Shown here one piece after another: positions 43,249-56,126 of a DNA stretch of 64,000 nt. The notes beneath the pieces are model-generated. The model was given only the letters and a program-made list of their open reading frames with translations. It was not told where the DNA came from and ran no database searches. Source of the stretch: Linnemannia hyalina (Eukaryota > Mortierellomycota > Mortierellomycetes > Mortierellales > Mortierellaceae); assembly GCA_019671135.1 (NCBI GenBank), contig JAHRHY010000005.1:930001-994000 (forward strand), read 5' to 3'. The position numbers and the translations under genes are program-made. Within the stretch, counting starts at the first letter, position 1. Each line of letters opens with the position of its first letter.

Positions 43249-46166
43249 ATGGCATCACTTCAAGGCAAAAGAACCGTCAGAGGAAAAATCAGACCCCCAC
43301 CACGAAAGGTAAATCCACCTCACTGTAGTCGCACTTGCATTAGTTTTTTCAATACACGCATGCCTGCGATTGACCCCTTCTATTCTCTTGCTCTTATACT
43401 CGTTGTGAAACTAGGGCGCGTCGGAGGTCGACTATGACATCCATTGGACAACACTCCAGAATGCCATTACCACTATCCACGAACAAAAGGCTCACATGCT
43501 CTCGTATGAGGAGATCTACCGTTGTGGATACAACCTGGTCATTCACAAGTGGGGCGAGCGATTGTACAACGGCGTCAAGGAGTTGATCGAGCAGTACTTG
43601 GAATCCGAGGCGGAGACCAAGGTCGTCCCCGTCCTAGGCATCGCCGACACGTCGCCGGCCGAGGGAGTTCAAGTCCTGAAAGTCATGCAAAAGCTGTGGA
43701 GGCACCATGTGACCTGCCTTCTCATGATGAGCGATATCCTGGTCCATATGGTAAGCATGGTATTGAAGATTAGCGAATTGCCAATAAGGATAATTACGTT
43801 ACGGATCTTGTTGGACTCGACATTGACGACTTGCATATGACCCCTCTTTTCCCATTTCCAATCTAGGACAGGAACTACGTTATAGCAAACAGGCTGCCGA
43901 AGACATACGATATGGGTCTGTTTCTCTTCCGCGACACGGTCATTCGGTCACCAAAGTATCCGATTCAATCGCACCTGCAAATGGTCCTGCTTAACCAAAT
44001 CACTCTGGAGCGGAAGGGAGACGTGATCGATCGTGGCGCTGTCAAGTCCTGCACGGAGATGCTGCTGGAGATGAGCGAGAACAATGGAAACGACCCAATC
44101 TACATCGCCGACTTTGAGAACTTGTTTATCGAGACCAGCCGCGAGTTCTACAGAGTCGAGAGCGACGATCTCGTACGACGATTCGACCCACCCGAATACA
44201 TGCGAAAGGTAGATAGTGGACTAGCAATGCCTTGCACGACGCTAATGCTAAATTGATAGAGTAAGTTAACTCATCCCAGTCACCCTTTCTCTGATAGGTC
44301 GAAAACAGACTGGAGGAAGAGCAACTGCGTTGCTCGCATTATCTCACGGAAAAGACGGAGCCAAAAATCAGACATATCGTGGAGCAGGAGATGATCGCCA
44401 AGCATCTGCAAACAGTCATGGAGATGGAGAACTGGGGACTCAAGCAGTTGCTGATCAACAGTCGTCTGGGAGGTATGCTCAATTACTGGAGAACATAGGT
44501 AGCATTGGGTTGCCCAATGGATACGGTTCGTCATGTATATTCACCCCTTATTGCCTCTTCATATCAATTAGATCTGGATCGCATGTATCGACTGTTTTCG
44601 AGAGTGCCCAATGGAGCGCGTACGCTGCAGGGAGGCCTGTCAGACTACATTCGGGAGTGCGGGAAGAGCATCAACGCCAATGTCCAGGCATCTGCCATTG
44701 ACACGGTTGAGAAAGGCGTCCCTCTAGGCGTTGCATTGGCCCTTCGATGGGTCCAGGAAGTGCTCGACTTGAAGGAGAGATTTGACGCGTTTTTGGCCAA
44801 GGCCTTCGCAAAGGACAAGTCGTTCGAGACAGCGATCAACTCGGCCTTTGAGTCCTTCATCAATCTCAACCCCAAGGCACCAGAGTTTATGTCACTGTTC
44901 ATTGACAACAAACTCAAGAAGGACTTCAAGGGAAAATCTGACGACGAAATCGACACCATTCTCAACAAGACGACAACTCTCTTCCGATTCCTGTCTGACA
45001 AGGACATCTTTGAGCGATACTACAAGCAACATCTCTCAAGTCGACTGCTGCACGGAAAGAGTCTCAGCGATGAGGTGGAGCGAGGAATGATTTCAAAGCT
45101 CAAGATTGAATGTGGTTACCAGTTTACTTCGAAGCTTGAAGGAATGTTCACGGACATGAGGCTCTCCACCGATACCATGAGCTCCTTCAGAGAGTTCCTG
45201 GAGAATGCTGTCGACACCCCTCCCGTGGAATTGAATGTTACTGTTCTAACATCGACTTTCTGGCCCGTCCCTTCGACACCTGTCTCCTGCAACCTCCCGC
45301 CTCAGTTCTTGGCGGCCTCCAAGGTCTTTGAGCGGTTCTACACCTCCAGGCACAACGGCAGGAAACTAACCTGGCATGCCACAATGGTAAGGCTATACTT
45401 AGTTGTGTTTCCTTTACTCACAAGTGTGTGTGTGCCACTGTAATAATCATGCCATGTTTATTTACTATTCCAATTAGGGCAATGTCGACTTGAGAGCGAC
45501 TTTCAACAGCCGGAAGCACGAGCTCAATGTATCGACGATGGCAGCCATTGTACTATTGGTTTTTAACGATTATCCCGACGGCGAGACGATCCCATACACG
45601 ACCATCGAGCAGGAGACAGGACTGCCAACGGAACAACTGAAACGGACACTCCAGTCTGTTGCCTGTGGAAAGTTCAAGATTCTGATCAAGGAGCCAAGAT
45701 CGAGGGACATTGAAGAGACGGACGTCTTCAAGTTCAACTCTGCTTTTTCAGAGAAGCTGTCGCGCATCAAGATCCAGACGATCGCGTCGAAGGTTGAGAC
45801 TTCGAGCGAACTCAAAGAGACCCACGAGAAGGTTGAGGATGCACGCAAGCACATGGCAGAGGCGGCCATTGTTCGTGTGATGAAGAACCGCAAGACGCTC
45901 GACCACAACAATCTCGTCACGGAGGTCATTGCACAGCTTCAAGGACGGTTCAACCCTGCACCTTCGATGATCAAGAAGCGCATCGAAGCTTTGATTGATC
46001 GTGAATATCTCGAGCGAGCTCCTGGAGACAGGTATGTAACAAATGTGTTTATCGTTGGTCTTTTTGCCCTGACATCAAAACCAAAACAGACTTTGACTAA
46101 CATTGTCGATTATGTTCACCTTGATACACTCGCACTCTTAGGGCGATCTACAACTACCTTGCATAG
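43249..46166 (+). CDS. CUL3: Cullin-3, scaffold of BTB-dependent ubiquitin ligases
   Basis: Seven exons: 43249-43308, 43415-43750, 43867-44208, 44298-44472, 44572-45386, 45478-46031 and 46142-46166, 768 residues, the same length as animal CUL3. The N-terminal cullin repeats include YEEIYRCGYNLVIHKWGERL, which corresponds to the BTB-contacting helices of CUL3. The cullin homology core has FERYYKQHLSSRLLHGKSLS and the LTWHATMGNVDL strand. The C-terminal winged helix has AIVRVMKNRKTLDHNNLVTE (about 705-724), with the Lys that accepts NEDD8, and ends DREYLERAPGDRAIYNYLA. The last exon encodes only the final eight residues. CUL3 joins RBX1 at its C-terminus and BTB adaptors at its N-terminus; intact BTB genes lie 13-17 kb upstream. 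Confidence 0.97.
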
Positions 46167-46198
46167 TTCGAAGAGACTGAGAGGCACATTACATCATT

Positions 46199-46232
46199 AA
46201 AAAACAAACAAACAAACAAGCAAACAACCAAA
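46199..46232. repeat. (AAAC)n-like microsatellite
   Basis: AAACAAACAAACAAAC-type repeat with two point interruptions just downstream of the cullin-3 stop codon. Probably in the 3' UTR. Confidence 0.7.
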
Positions 46233-46582
46233 CAGTAAACTTAGGATAGGCCTTCGTTGTCATCCAAAGGGTTTGGCCTAGCTCAATTATGCATCAATCA
46301 CGTGCGATGTGCCCCGTGACGGAGACCATGCATGACAGAACACTTTGGGCGCCTCCTCGAGTTGAATGCATTTCTCACTCCTTTACCTTCTCTTACAACA
46401 CTCCACTCCCATTCTCCACACAATTACTCGTTCCATTGAACTCACCAACTCAGCGAAGCGCCCCACTCTTACTCACCGAGCACAAACAAGTCACGCATAC
46501 TTCACACTTATTCCTCTCACACTTCAGCTCACTTCTCCCAGCACCAACCACGACTAAGACAACCTCTTTCGCTTGGAACAAT

Positions 46583-49267
46583 ATGGCCCCCAGACTCGAC
46601 CTCGTTATTGCCCCCGGAAAGCACCTCGGATGGTTCAGACTCGGTATGGCATCGAAAGGCTTGCTACCCCTTAGCACATATTTTCTCCTTTGGCCCATGA
46701 TAGTATCTGACATTGGTTGCGGATACCTTATTTTTTGAAAAGGTGGACTGACACGAAATCTCCGACATTACGCTCTTTGGAACTGTAGGCACGTCACTGT
46801 GGGACATTATCCGCCTCCTTCGTGACCAGGCTGCACTGATCCCTGTCGTCGAACTCAAGTACAGCGACGATGTAAATGAAAGCAATGATCCGACTGCGCC
46901 GTGAGTAGGCATGATCCTATGGAGAAGTAAGAAAAGTGCTGATCGTTGTCCTCGTTGTTGCTTGTCTATCCTATACCAACTGATAGCATCCATTCACGGC
47001 AGACATTGTGTTGAGACTGGCCTCGAATGGCATCGAGCTTCGGTTCGAACCATTGTCACAGCGCCTCAAGTTGATCAAGGTCGATGACTTTTCGAGACTA
47101 CGACTCACTTATCAAGGAGGCGAGGTGTCGTCAACTAAAGCTCTCCCTACATTTCTTCAGGCCTATAAGCTGTTTGGGTAATTGTTAAGCTACATAAGCA
47201 GTTTATGAAGTCTTGTCAAGAATGTTCTTGCACACCGGACATGTGAGTAAGCAAGAAAGACTGATCGTAACGCTCATTTTTTGTTGGGTAATAGCCCGAC
47301 GTACCCTGGCGAGTTTGATGGCTCCAAGCACTTGTACACCCTCAGCTACCCAGTAAGTTTTGTGGAGTATGACGCCGGTATTATTTCATAAAGACATCCT
47401 TGTTGAGTTGGCAATGGTTTTGACGAAAATTGTTCTTGTTACTGCCCGTGTCAAACAGGGATTGTCACTCGTCTTTCCGATCCCTGAAAAGCACATGCTC
47501 CTATACCAGTCTTCTGCAGGTATGAGTCTTGTTCTGATGATTTGAAGAATGTGGATATGGTTCTTCTCCACAGATGTGGCCGAAAGAGTTCTGACATTCT
47601 CTCCCGCTTCCTATGTGTATATCTAGATCTGCCTCTAGAGTTTCCAGATGGAACGACTCCAGTGGCGTCACACATGTATATCTATTACGGGGCTGACTGG
47701 AGTTCAGCTACTCCAGTACCGATTGCGACACTTATCAGGAACATCCAGGACTCGAGTAGCCCTGGTCACCATAGCGGGCGGTTCGGAGAGGGCAAAGTCG
47801 AACTGGAAAGAGTCACGGCCAAGGTAACGGGATCTATGACATCATGTACTGTTTTTCGGCTGCTCCTTTTTCTCTCTCTCCCTCTTGACCCTTGTTTCGA
47901 GTAAGGGCAGGCCCAGAAATTACGTACTTATTTAAACGGACTTCCGTTTCATGAATAGATCAACCATGGAGCAATACTTCAGTTCACAGGAGCTGGCCAG
48001 ACACAAAAGTGCATTATCTTGCTAAATGTGACAACACCACAGGACCTACTAGCTGATTTGGGATCACCCGCGAGCATTTACTACAAGGAAGAGGACAAGA
48101 TGAAGATTCATTCAGAGACCAAGGAGAGTTCTCGGATTCAACAGGAAGAGGACGGCATTTTGGGAGAGATGGATGATATTGGCTATGACCGGACGAACAA
48201 GCCCGCAGAAGGTGCCCACTATGCTCTTTCTTTGCATTTATGCTTCTTAATATGTATTTTCGCGTACGATTGCAGAACCCTAGCTAGATGCATTGCTAAC
48301 ACTTACTTCCAAATGACGCTTATTTGTTGCCACTTAGGTTCACAGCAACCAAACGACTACTTTTACAACTACTTTCATTTGGGCATGGATATTCTTTTTG
48401 ACGGCAGTACACATAGGTGCAAGAAGATTGTGATGCACACGAACGTGCCTGGACATTTTGACTTCCAAAGGTACGCTACATTTGGGAAAAGGGCAATATG
48501 ATTCATTGAGGCAGTTCAAACATAGATGCTGAACAGAGAAATCGTCTATCTTCAATCGATGATCTCATAGTTACAAGCGCTGCCCATTCGTCCTTCAGGT
48601 CCCCTTGTCATCACCATCATCCAACGCAAACATGGACGCAGAATCAGCAAGACTGCCCCCAATTGCACCACAGGCCATCACACCCTCACCCACCCGCCAG
48701 CAACAGTTCGGCATCAATAGTAACTTGGCTTCAGCTGCAGATTCAACTGCCGGCGGTGGCGCCAAGGCAATCAAGAAAAAGTCTCGAGCTGGAGGAGTGG
48801 CATCTTCACCCGACCCGAACGAACCCATCCCGTCTTCGTACTCGTCCGGGGAAGGAGGAAACAACTCTCGAGGGTCGCCTGATCTTTTGGGGTCTTCGCC
48901 TGTCCCGTCGACTTCAGCGGCAGATGCTGTCGCTCAGGAGATGGCTAGCCTCAACATTAACCAGAACCAACATCATCAACAGCAATCTTCATCGTTTGGA
49001 GCGTCCCCGACAGGAGGGATGATGACGGCCGTGTCGCCCGAGAAGGGAATCACTCCCGATATGAAGATCCTCACGATCATGGCACTTTTGGATCCCTCCA
49101 CCAACAATATCTCGTCCGCTGCTGGCACGCCAAACAAACCAGCTGTGATCCTCAACCGTGGCTCGAGTACTCAGAACCCGTTCGGACCCACTACGCTGAA
49201 TGGAACTGATGGCGTTGTCTTTGAAGCCACACGGAACGGACATATTGTTACCGTCATCCTCTATTAG
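46583..49267 (+). CDS. PHAF1/UPF0183 family protein
   Basis: Nine exons: 46583-46643, 46789-46871, 46987-47177, 47295-47352, 47459-47519, 47627-47823, 47959-48211, 48338-48470 and 48571-49267, 577 residues. Family landmarks occur in order: LDLVIAPGKHLGWFRLG, ADIVLRLASNGIELRF, GPTYPGEFDGSKHLYTLSYP, ASHMYIYYG, GSPASIYYKEEDKMKIHSET, NDYFYNYFHLGMDILFDGST, VMHTNVPGHFDF and the end STQNPFGPTTLNGTDGVVFE ... NGHIVTVILY. Human PHAF1 (C16orf70, about 420 residues) forms a complex with BCAS3 that binds phosphoinositides at the phagophore in autophagy. The extra length here is a Ser/Gln/Pro-rich insert of about 130 residues (about 400-530) between HTNVPGHF and the C-terminal strand. The donor at 46872 (GTAAAT) was chosen because it rebuilds YSDDHPFTADI. 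Confidence 0.92.
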
Positions 49268-49716
49268 AAAAGCTTTGATCTCGACCTTTCTGTAATCAGC
49301 ATTGAGAAATAATAGTAGAGGTCCAAATAGATTTTATATTTTTTAGGTAAGGTAATTACTGTACATTGAGCGTTGGTTGGCATAGCAAAATTCGCGATGT
49401 TCAAAGAAGAGAACAAATAAGGGCGAGAAAGAGGGGGAAAAGAAAGGTAACCGACACGAAAGGTACCAGAATGTCAAGATAAAAAGAGCAAAACAATGGG
49501 TCAATTCCAATCTTGTTTCGTCGGCCGTCGCGGTTGTTTTTTGTCAGTTGATGGGTTGGTTTGTTAGTTGTTGGCTGCAGGGTAAATCTTGGTTCTGAGC
49601 AAGGAAGAAACCGATGTCCTTCTAGGGATCCATTTCATACATAGATTCTCGTATCATCCACTAATGGGGTAAGTAAGTTGGCCTCTTTGAGTGATTGTTA
49701 GGTTGTAGAGTGACCC
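49268..49716. other. Convergent 3' intergenic region
   Basis: Between the stops of PHAF1 and the minus-strand MEI2-like gene. AT- and GA-rich; no gene supported. Confidence 0.45.
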
Positions 49717-52700
49717 TTAGGGCCCATTATGAGGAGGGGCGCTCGAGACCCGACGCCGAGCAGGTCCGTGTCCACGGGCACTGTCCTTGCTCAGCGTTGG
49801 TCCTGGAAAGGGCTCCTCCAGTCCGAGATTCGGTCCACTGGTGTAGAAGATCTTAGGACGGTAGCTTGACTCCTCCTCCATCACACTATTACGATAATAT
49901 GAACAGAAATGGTTAGATGTCATCTGCACAAACAAAATCAAGTGTATGTTTACAGCTTTCAATTTCCGCACCTGGAGTTGCGGAACTTGTCAACAAGAGC
50001 GCGTCGCCCCTGGATGGTGGCATACGAGAGGCTGCAGATCTTGTCTGAATTGAACCGTCCCCACTTCTTGCCGACATGGTGTTGCACGAACGACGCAACT
50101 ACCCTAGATAAAGACGCGGCAAAAGAAATAAACGGTCAGAGTAGAGAATGACATGAGCTGGTCAGACCAAGGCAATCTTCATCCAACACAAACAGCGCAC
50201 GGTTGTTTTGGCTTACTCAATGTTGATAAAGTTGATGAAGGCGTAGCCAACGTTGCACTTGTTTTTGAAGTCCATTCGCAGATACAAGAAGTCGAACTTT
50301 CCAAAGTGGGACTCGTTGATACACTCGAGAAGCATCGACTATTTCGGACATACATGAAAAAAACAAAGTGAGGTTATTAGCTTCCAACCTGTCGGACAGC
50401 ATACAACATTCAAACACTTTGATCCATCGTCATACCTGGGTATACTTGTTGGGGATATTTCGGATCATGAACGTGGTGCGCTTGTCAGAAGCTAAAAGGA
50501 TATGAAAAATGGTTATTAACACAGGATGCTCATGGGATGTGACACAAGCGAAAGGCGCCACCGAACCATGAGGGGCCTAAACTTACGAGCCAAAGGGATG
50601 ACAACTTCTCGTTGGGCTTGGCCGGTGTTCGAGATCATTGATGTGGTGCGCATCAGCAAAGGAGGACTGCGTGGGCGCTCAGTGGCTGGAAGCTTCTGAG
50701 ATTGAATAGCAAAGCGCCAATGCTCTTCCCTTGTTCTACTCTCGACCACATCGCCATCAGGATGTGTCAACCCGCGTCGGTTACTCGCTGTAGGGGACAG
50801 AGTCCTCAGGGTCTGCTCGGCTGGCCGCTGGACTGTATTTCCAGACTGAGGACTACCTGCTTGATCATTCGAGCGAGAGGACTCGACACCACGACCGGCA
50901 CTGCCTGAGGGTGGATACATGATATCGCCTGGGGTCGAATGGGTCCTGGCCATCCGATTACCGATTGGAAGAATGCTTTGCTGCTGCTGCCAATCACTCG
51001 ATCCGACAAAAGTATTCTTCTGATAGAACGTCGCTTGGCAATGGATTCGCGTCTATGGATCAGAAAACACAAACGTTGTTAGCCTTCTTGAGAGCAGTGG
51101 TCACTTCAGCTTTTCAGTGGTTCACTTACGTTGTTGTGCATTTCTCGCAGCGCGGATAAAGCCAAGGCGGCATGTCTGGTGTCATAGTACTCGACAAGGA
51201 TCATGGAGGGCCACCCATTGAACTCTTTTTGAAATGACTGGATATCTCCAAACGTCGAGAGGAACCGCTATTGTAGCAAGGGCAACTAAAAGTTAGTGTT
51301 GGTTCGCGCAGAAGATCCAACAAGCGCAATTCGCTACGGCAGTTGATCTTATCATTTACCAAGAGATCGTTGTCCGTCAGGATGGGAGCTTGAAGGGAAA
51401 CGGCAAGAACTCCCTCATTGCCATTGATTGGGCACTCCGGAAGCACCTAGAGAAAAATGGAGAGTGGACCATACCCACGCGTCAGAACGATCCAGTTTGT
51501 TTAGGCCGTTGATCCGGTTTGTTTAGGACCTCGACCCATTTCTTTGACATGGAAAAAGAGAGATACGATAGACATACCCTACGGATGTATGAGGACGGAC
51601 AGAAGTGGACCTTGATATCTGAGTTCTCGAATGCTGGGCTGGAATATAGACGCTTCGATGCGACCATCGCGTGACGGATGTCAAAGAACTCCAGGAAAAC
51701 AATTCCGTCGCTTATCAAGAACGAGGTATAGGTTCCTTGGAGATCACCAAAGCTCTATTACAGATGCAAATAGGAGGAGCACATTTAGACTTTGACTTTG
51801 CAAGACTTTACAGCATTCAAAAAAGACAAAAGAGCAAAGGTAGGTGTGCTACCTTAAAAGCGTCTCGAGCAACCCAGATCGACATTCTACGGTCAACGTT
51901 GGAGACCTTAAGAAATCGCGTGGGGACTCCAGGGTCCGTCACCCTGTCGGCGCTCTGCGAGCGCTCCCTGAAGTAAATTCCTAGAGGCGATGTGTCCTCC
52001 GAATGCGGCTGGCCCTCTGAGCTCATAAATGGTCGCAACTGGCCAGCAGTCTGAGATGGGGTAAAGAGTTCGTTGAATCCCAACAGGGCTCGCGTCAATG
52101 AGTAGTCACTTGGGCTGGGCGAGGGTGAGAAGAAACTCTGGTTTTGTAGAGTAGTCGGGGGAGCAGCAGGCCGAACGACTCTTGAAGGGACCACGTCCTC
52201 GCGCTCTTGGACATGTGCTGAGTTGTACGAAATATGGCGAGCCTTGCATATCCCTGGAGCTTGGGTTGCACCGGAGACTGGAGTGTACAAACTTTGATCG
52301 GAAAATGTCTCTTGGACCACTGACTGCTGAACTTCGATGGGAACGTCGTCAACATCCTGACTCCAAGGCATGAAGCCGCTGTCGGTGCACGAAGCCTTGC
52401 GTCGATTTGTTCCGGGAGTTTCAAATGGCTCTGATCGATAGGAAAGTGAAGCGGAAGTCGCGGTACTGTCGTCACTGGTTGATCTGACATAGTCCTGTTG
52501 ACCGGTCTCCTGCACCTGTAGTTGACCTCGACCGAGCCATGCATGCTGTTCGTAGTCCTAGTAGAACAGAAAATGAACCCGAAGAGGGAGCTTGTGTCAG
52601 CAAGATGGTGCGCATTAACAAAACATGTTCGTTCAGTCACCTATTGACAACGCGAAGAAAGGTACAAGGATCGCCTTACCGTCAAGAACAGACTGCGTGT

Positions 52701-52886
52701 GCCATAAGTGGCTGTTCTTTGTCCAATGTTCTGTTGAGGTGCAACTTGCGATTGGGTATTGGTGGAAGACTTTGATTGTCCAGAAAGTTGGTTCGGTGCA
52801 GAGCTTGACGATGCATCAGGCAGCCGCAGCTTCTCCATCATGAACGACAAGAGCGCAGAGGTTTGGTTGTTGTCGTCGTCGGTCAT
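49717..52886 (-). CDS. MEI2-like RNA-binding protein
   Basis: Ten exons on the minus strand: 52680-52886, 51853-52557, 51578-51754, 51360-51446, 51130-51267, 50587-51052, 50436-50491, 50217-50338, 49972-50103 and 49717-49885, 752 residues. After a disordered N-terminus, RRM1 (about 283-363) has TRFLKVSNVD, SFGDLQGTYTSFLISDGIVF and LEFFDIRHAMVA. RRM2 (about 364-450) has RFLSTFGDIQ and ILVEYYDTRHAALALSAL. The C-terminal RRM3 (about 594-700) has KRTTFMIRNIPNKYTQ, GKFDFLYLRMDFKNKCNVGY, AFINFIN and KICSLSYATIQGRRALVDKF, the hallmark of Mei2. In fission yeast Mei2 binds meiRNA and drives meiosis; in plants AML proteins regulate development. The role here is inferred. The protein ends in a basic/Pro-rich tail. 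Confidence 0.92.
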
Positions 52887-54706
52887 TTTGCGGATCGTGA
52901 AAGAAAAGGTGTGTTGAAAAAGAGGGTTTGATAAAAACGGAAGGAGGCTCAAAGGTTGAAAGATGTAAATAGCCCCAAGAGGACTGAAAAAAAGCGAAAG
53001 AAAGAAAAGATGGTGTGCGCAGAGAACAAGATCGAAATCCTACACCATACAGACGTTTGGGTCAGTCCAGGGAGGCCACTGCTATACCGGTAATCAAAGC
53101 GACGAGATTCCTTGTGAATATCCAAATTCCTGTCTTCAGGGATCAGACCGGCGCAGGGACGTCAGGCCGACAGATGCAACGGAAAAGGATGAAAAAAGGC
53201 AGGCAGCAATGAAAACAGGCAGAGTTCTTGACGATCAAAAGTGAATCTCGATGTCAAACGAAATGCAGTGTGTGAATTTAAACAGTTCGAGTCGATTCCC
53301 GTGCCAAGGCTCTATGTGAGTGGTGATCGCGAACAACGTGAATGGTCAGTACTCCAAAAAGAAGGATCTCATCAACGTAAGGGCTAGGAGGTCCTTCGGG
53401 AGACTAAATAGGTGGGATACTTGGTCAAGGTAGTTGTGTGGTGACGAAAGTGGAAGCGACTCTCGTGAACACGCTTCTCATTTACACTCATTGGAAGAGA
53501 CAAAAGTGACAGTTTTTTTTGAGCGCCACCGAAATGAGAATCAGAAAAGAAGCTTTTTTCTGGTCAACAGCTTCGCCCAGTGCGATGTGCCCAGCTCGAG
53601 CTGTCCTTTAGTCGTGGAAAACAGTGCAACCAACCAGAATTATACTCGACCCACTTTACTCACAGATATTGTACTCTTTCTGGTCAATGGCGGGGTGGTG
53701 TGTTGTTGGAGGTGAGCAAGAAAGGAAAGGTGGAAAGAAAGAAAGAAGATGACAGAAATGAAAAAATAGTGGCGTAAAAACCGCACACTGCGTGAAAAGT
53801 GGCAAAACTGTTACGGATGACTGGGGGTGTTAGTGGGAGAGAGAGAAGACGAGCGAAAGAAGAGGAGAAGAGGAAGAAAGAATAGAGGGAGAGGGGAGAG
53901 AGGAAAGAGGATGTGTTTGGAGGTGGATTGTTGTCGAAGGTGTAGTTGTATTATAATTACCTGCCTTGCTTTGTTTGTTGGCGAGAAAAGGCGATAGAGA
54001 GTATGTCGATTTCCGTTGGCTTTTCGGCAAAATCAAAACAAAGGAGATGGGTTTAAGAGAGAACGTGAGAGGGAAAAGGCCAGGAGGTGCACCAAAGGCT
54101 AGGGATCAGAAAGGACGAGCTGGGAGGGATAAAGAGGGGATGATTGATGAACACCAAGGGGGACAGTAATGAAGGGAGACGGGGTAAGAATGGGGTGGGT
54201 GTGAGAGCGTGTCGGGAGGATGAAGAAAAGGAAGAAAGGAAGAAAGGAACGAGGGAGGATGGGAGGGTGGGAGATGGAAAGTAGGAAGAAAGTAAAAAAG
54301 GAAGGGGACGCGGATATAAAAGAAAAATTAAGAAAGAGAAGAGGGGAGAAAGAAGGATCAACCAAAATAATGGCGAAGGGGGGCGGCTCTTTTTGAACTC
54401 GCATGCATGCATACACAAATGTATCACACAAATTTGAATGACTGGGGAACCGAATCAACGCATTTCATTCCCATTGGTCATAAACAAACAAGCTACCATA
54501 CGCTTACGCATGGACCATGCCCATCCCATTCATTCCATCGACAACACCGAAAAAGTAAATCCTCAACGGCAGCATTCACCTTTTTTTGTTATCTATTGTC
54601 ATAATATTAAGAAAGAAATCCATTGGTTTTAATGACGAAGAGTACAAAAGAAGGAGGCAAAAGGTCAGTTCTTAGCTGCAATGGGTGGAAGGAAAGTGTG
54701 TCCAGG
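52887..54706. promoter_or_regulatory. 1.8 kb upstream region of the MEI2-like gene with polypurine tracts
   Basis: No gene supported. The + strand is strongly purine-rich at 53826-53912 and through much of 54030-54370 (GGAAGAAAGGAAGAAAGGAA-like). On the minus strand this is the CT-rich pattern that precedes start codons elsewhere in the window. I therefore read it as promoter plus a possibly long 5' leader of the MEI2-like gene. The last 300 bases are the 3' flank of NCS-1. Short frames on both strands here are of low complexity. Confidence 0.45.
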
Positions 54707-56126
54707 CTAAACAAGTCCATCGTATAAACTGAGCGCCTGCACGATCGTGGGGTCTTTCATCGAACCCTCCTTGAATTCTTCAAAGTTCAAACAACCATCC
54801 CTGTCCTTGTCCATGAGCGAAAAGATCTTTGATACGCGCTTCTCGGGCGTATCCTCGTCTGGAGGCAACTTGATCATGGTGCCAACCATTTTGTAGATGG
54901 CATCGACGATGCTCAGCATCTCGTCGTATGTGATCGATTGATTGTTGTCGATGTCGTACAGTTGAAATGCCCCTATGCGATGTCATGAGACGAGAAAAAG
55001 GTTAATCTCTCTGTATGCGGCAACTTTCCCACGCCTAGACTCTGAAATGGTACAATCTGCTAGAGAAAAACAAGAAAAATACACATCGACGCTGACATCA
55101 TGGATTGGTATATCAAAGCAAGGACCCGACACCTTATCGTCTACTCGACTTACAATGTAGCTTTTCCTCAAGATTTCCTCGAGACGTGACCGAAAGAGCA
55201 ACAATGAATTCCTTGAACTCGATCTTCCCGTTCTTGTTTGAATCGAAGACGTTGAACACATAGTCGGCAAAGGTGGACGGGTCACCGAACGGGAAGAACT
55301 GTTTATAAATCTTTTGAAACTCGGGCTTGTCAAGCTCTCCGCTAGGGCAGTCCTTGATAAAGCCCTTGTACCTACAAAAATAAAGGTGTCGTTTCACCGA
55401 GAAAGGTGTGTAAGGAATTCTTGAGCATAGCACAGCATTGAGCAGTAACCATTCGGGAATGCAGGGTTTGATAATGACGTCCTTTTCGTCATTGTTTTTG
55501 TTGGTCTGCCCCCTATGACCTTCTTTTCATCCATCGGTTGAGTATCCCTGCAACAGCGGTGACAAAAGCAACTCCTCGATCCTGTTTCTGTAGGTGCTGT
55601 ACAGCCGTTAGACATAAACAAACGTGCTGGGGGATCAGTCCAGTATTTCAGAATACACGCTTCTGTTCCGGCTACGCCGCCCTTGTCTCCTCATTGTCCT
55701 CTTGTTCCCGATGGCTGTTGAGGTATCCCTGTCCCGTATTCTTTGAGAGTAATAACTCTATTTTGACTCCTGATGTTGTTGGGAGAAAAATTGTGTTGAA
55801 ACTCGATGGACTGTGCTCAAACTGTGTTCTTGGACAGCTCGTTTCCACCCAGTTAGACAGACATGCATATCCAGCAGCACGAAGAGGGCCTTGAGAGCCA
55901 CATTGCTGAGAACTTCAAATCGTGATGTCCATACCATTGCTGAAGCTCCTTCTTGTCGACTAGCGGAAAAGGGATAAAGGAATGACAGATTAGTGGCGTT
56001 CTACTTGCAGACAGAGGCGCTGTTGAAATTAGGACACTTGAATGCGTGAGCGAGTCTATTACATCGTGTGCATCGTTGAAGATCCTTGAGTTCTTCTGTC
56101 GTCAGTTTGGATTGTGATCGTCCCAT
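54707..56126 (-). CDS. NCS1: Neuronal calcium sensor-1 (frequenin) EF-hand protein
   Basis: Four exons on the minus strand: 56063-56126, 55935-55959 (25 bases), 55154-55371 and 54707-54972, exactly 190 residues as in animal and yeast NCS-1. It starts [12 protein letters not shown] (Gly2 for myristoylation). The splice T+TC makes [22 protein letters not shown]1 is degenerate ([13 protein letters not shown]), as in all NCS-1. EF2 [15 protein letters not shown]3 [13 protein letters not shown] and EF4 [13 protein letters not shown] look Ca2+-competent. It ends ALSLYDGLV. In yeast Frq1 activates the phosphatidylinositol 4-kinase Pik1 at the Golgi; similar roles in Ca2+ tolerance are known in fungi. 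Intron 2 (55372-55934, 563 bases) is unusually long; the open frame inside it at 55538-55894 has no features. Confidence 0.97.

Noticed and set aside
55538..55894. 118-codon frame on the + strand
   Set aside because: Lies within the NCS-1 intron, low similarity to any protein type, no leader.
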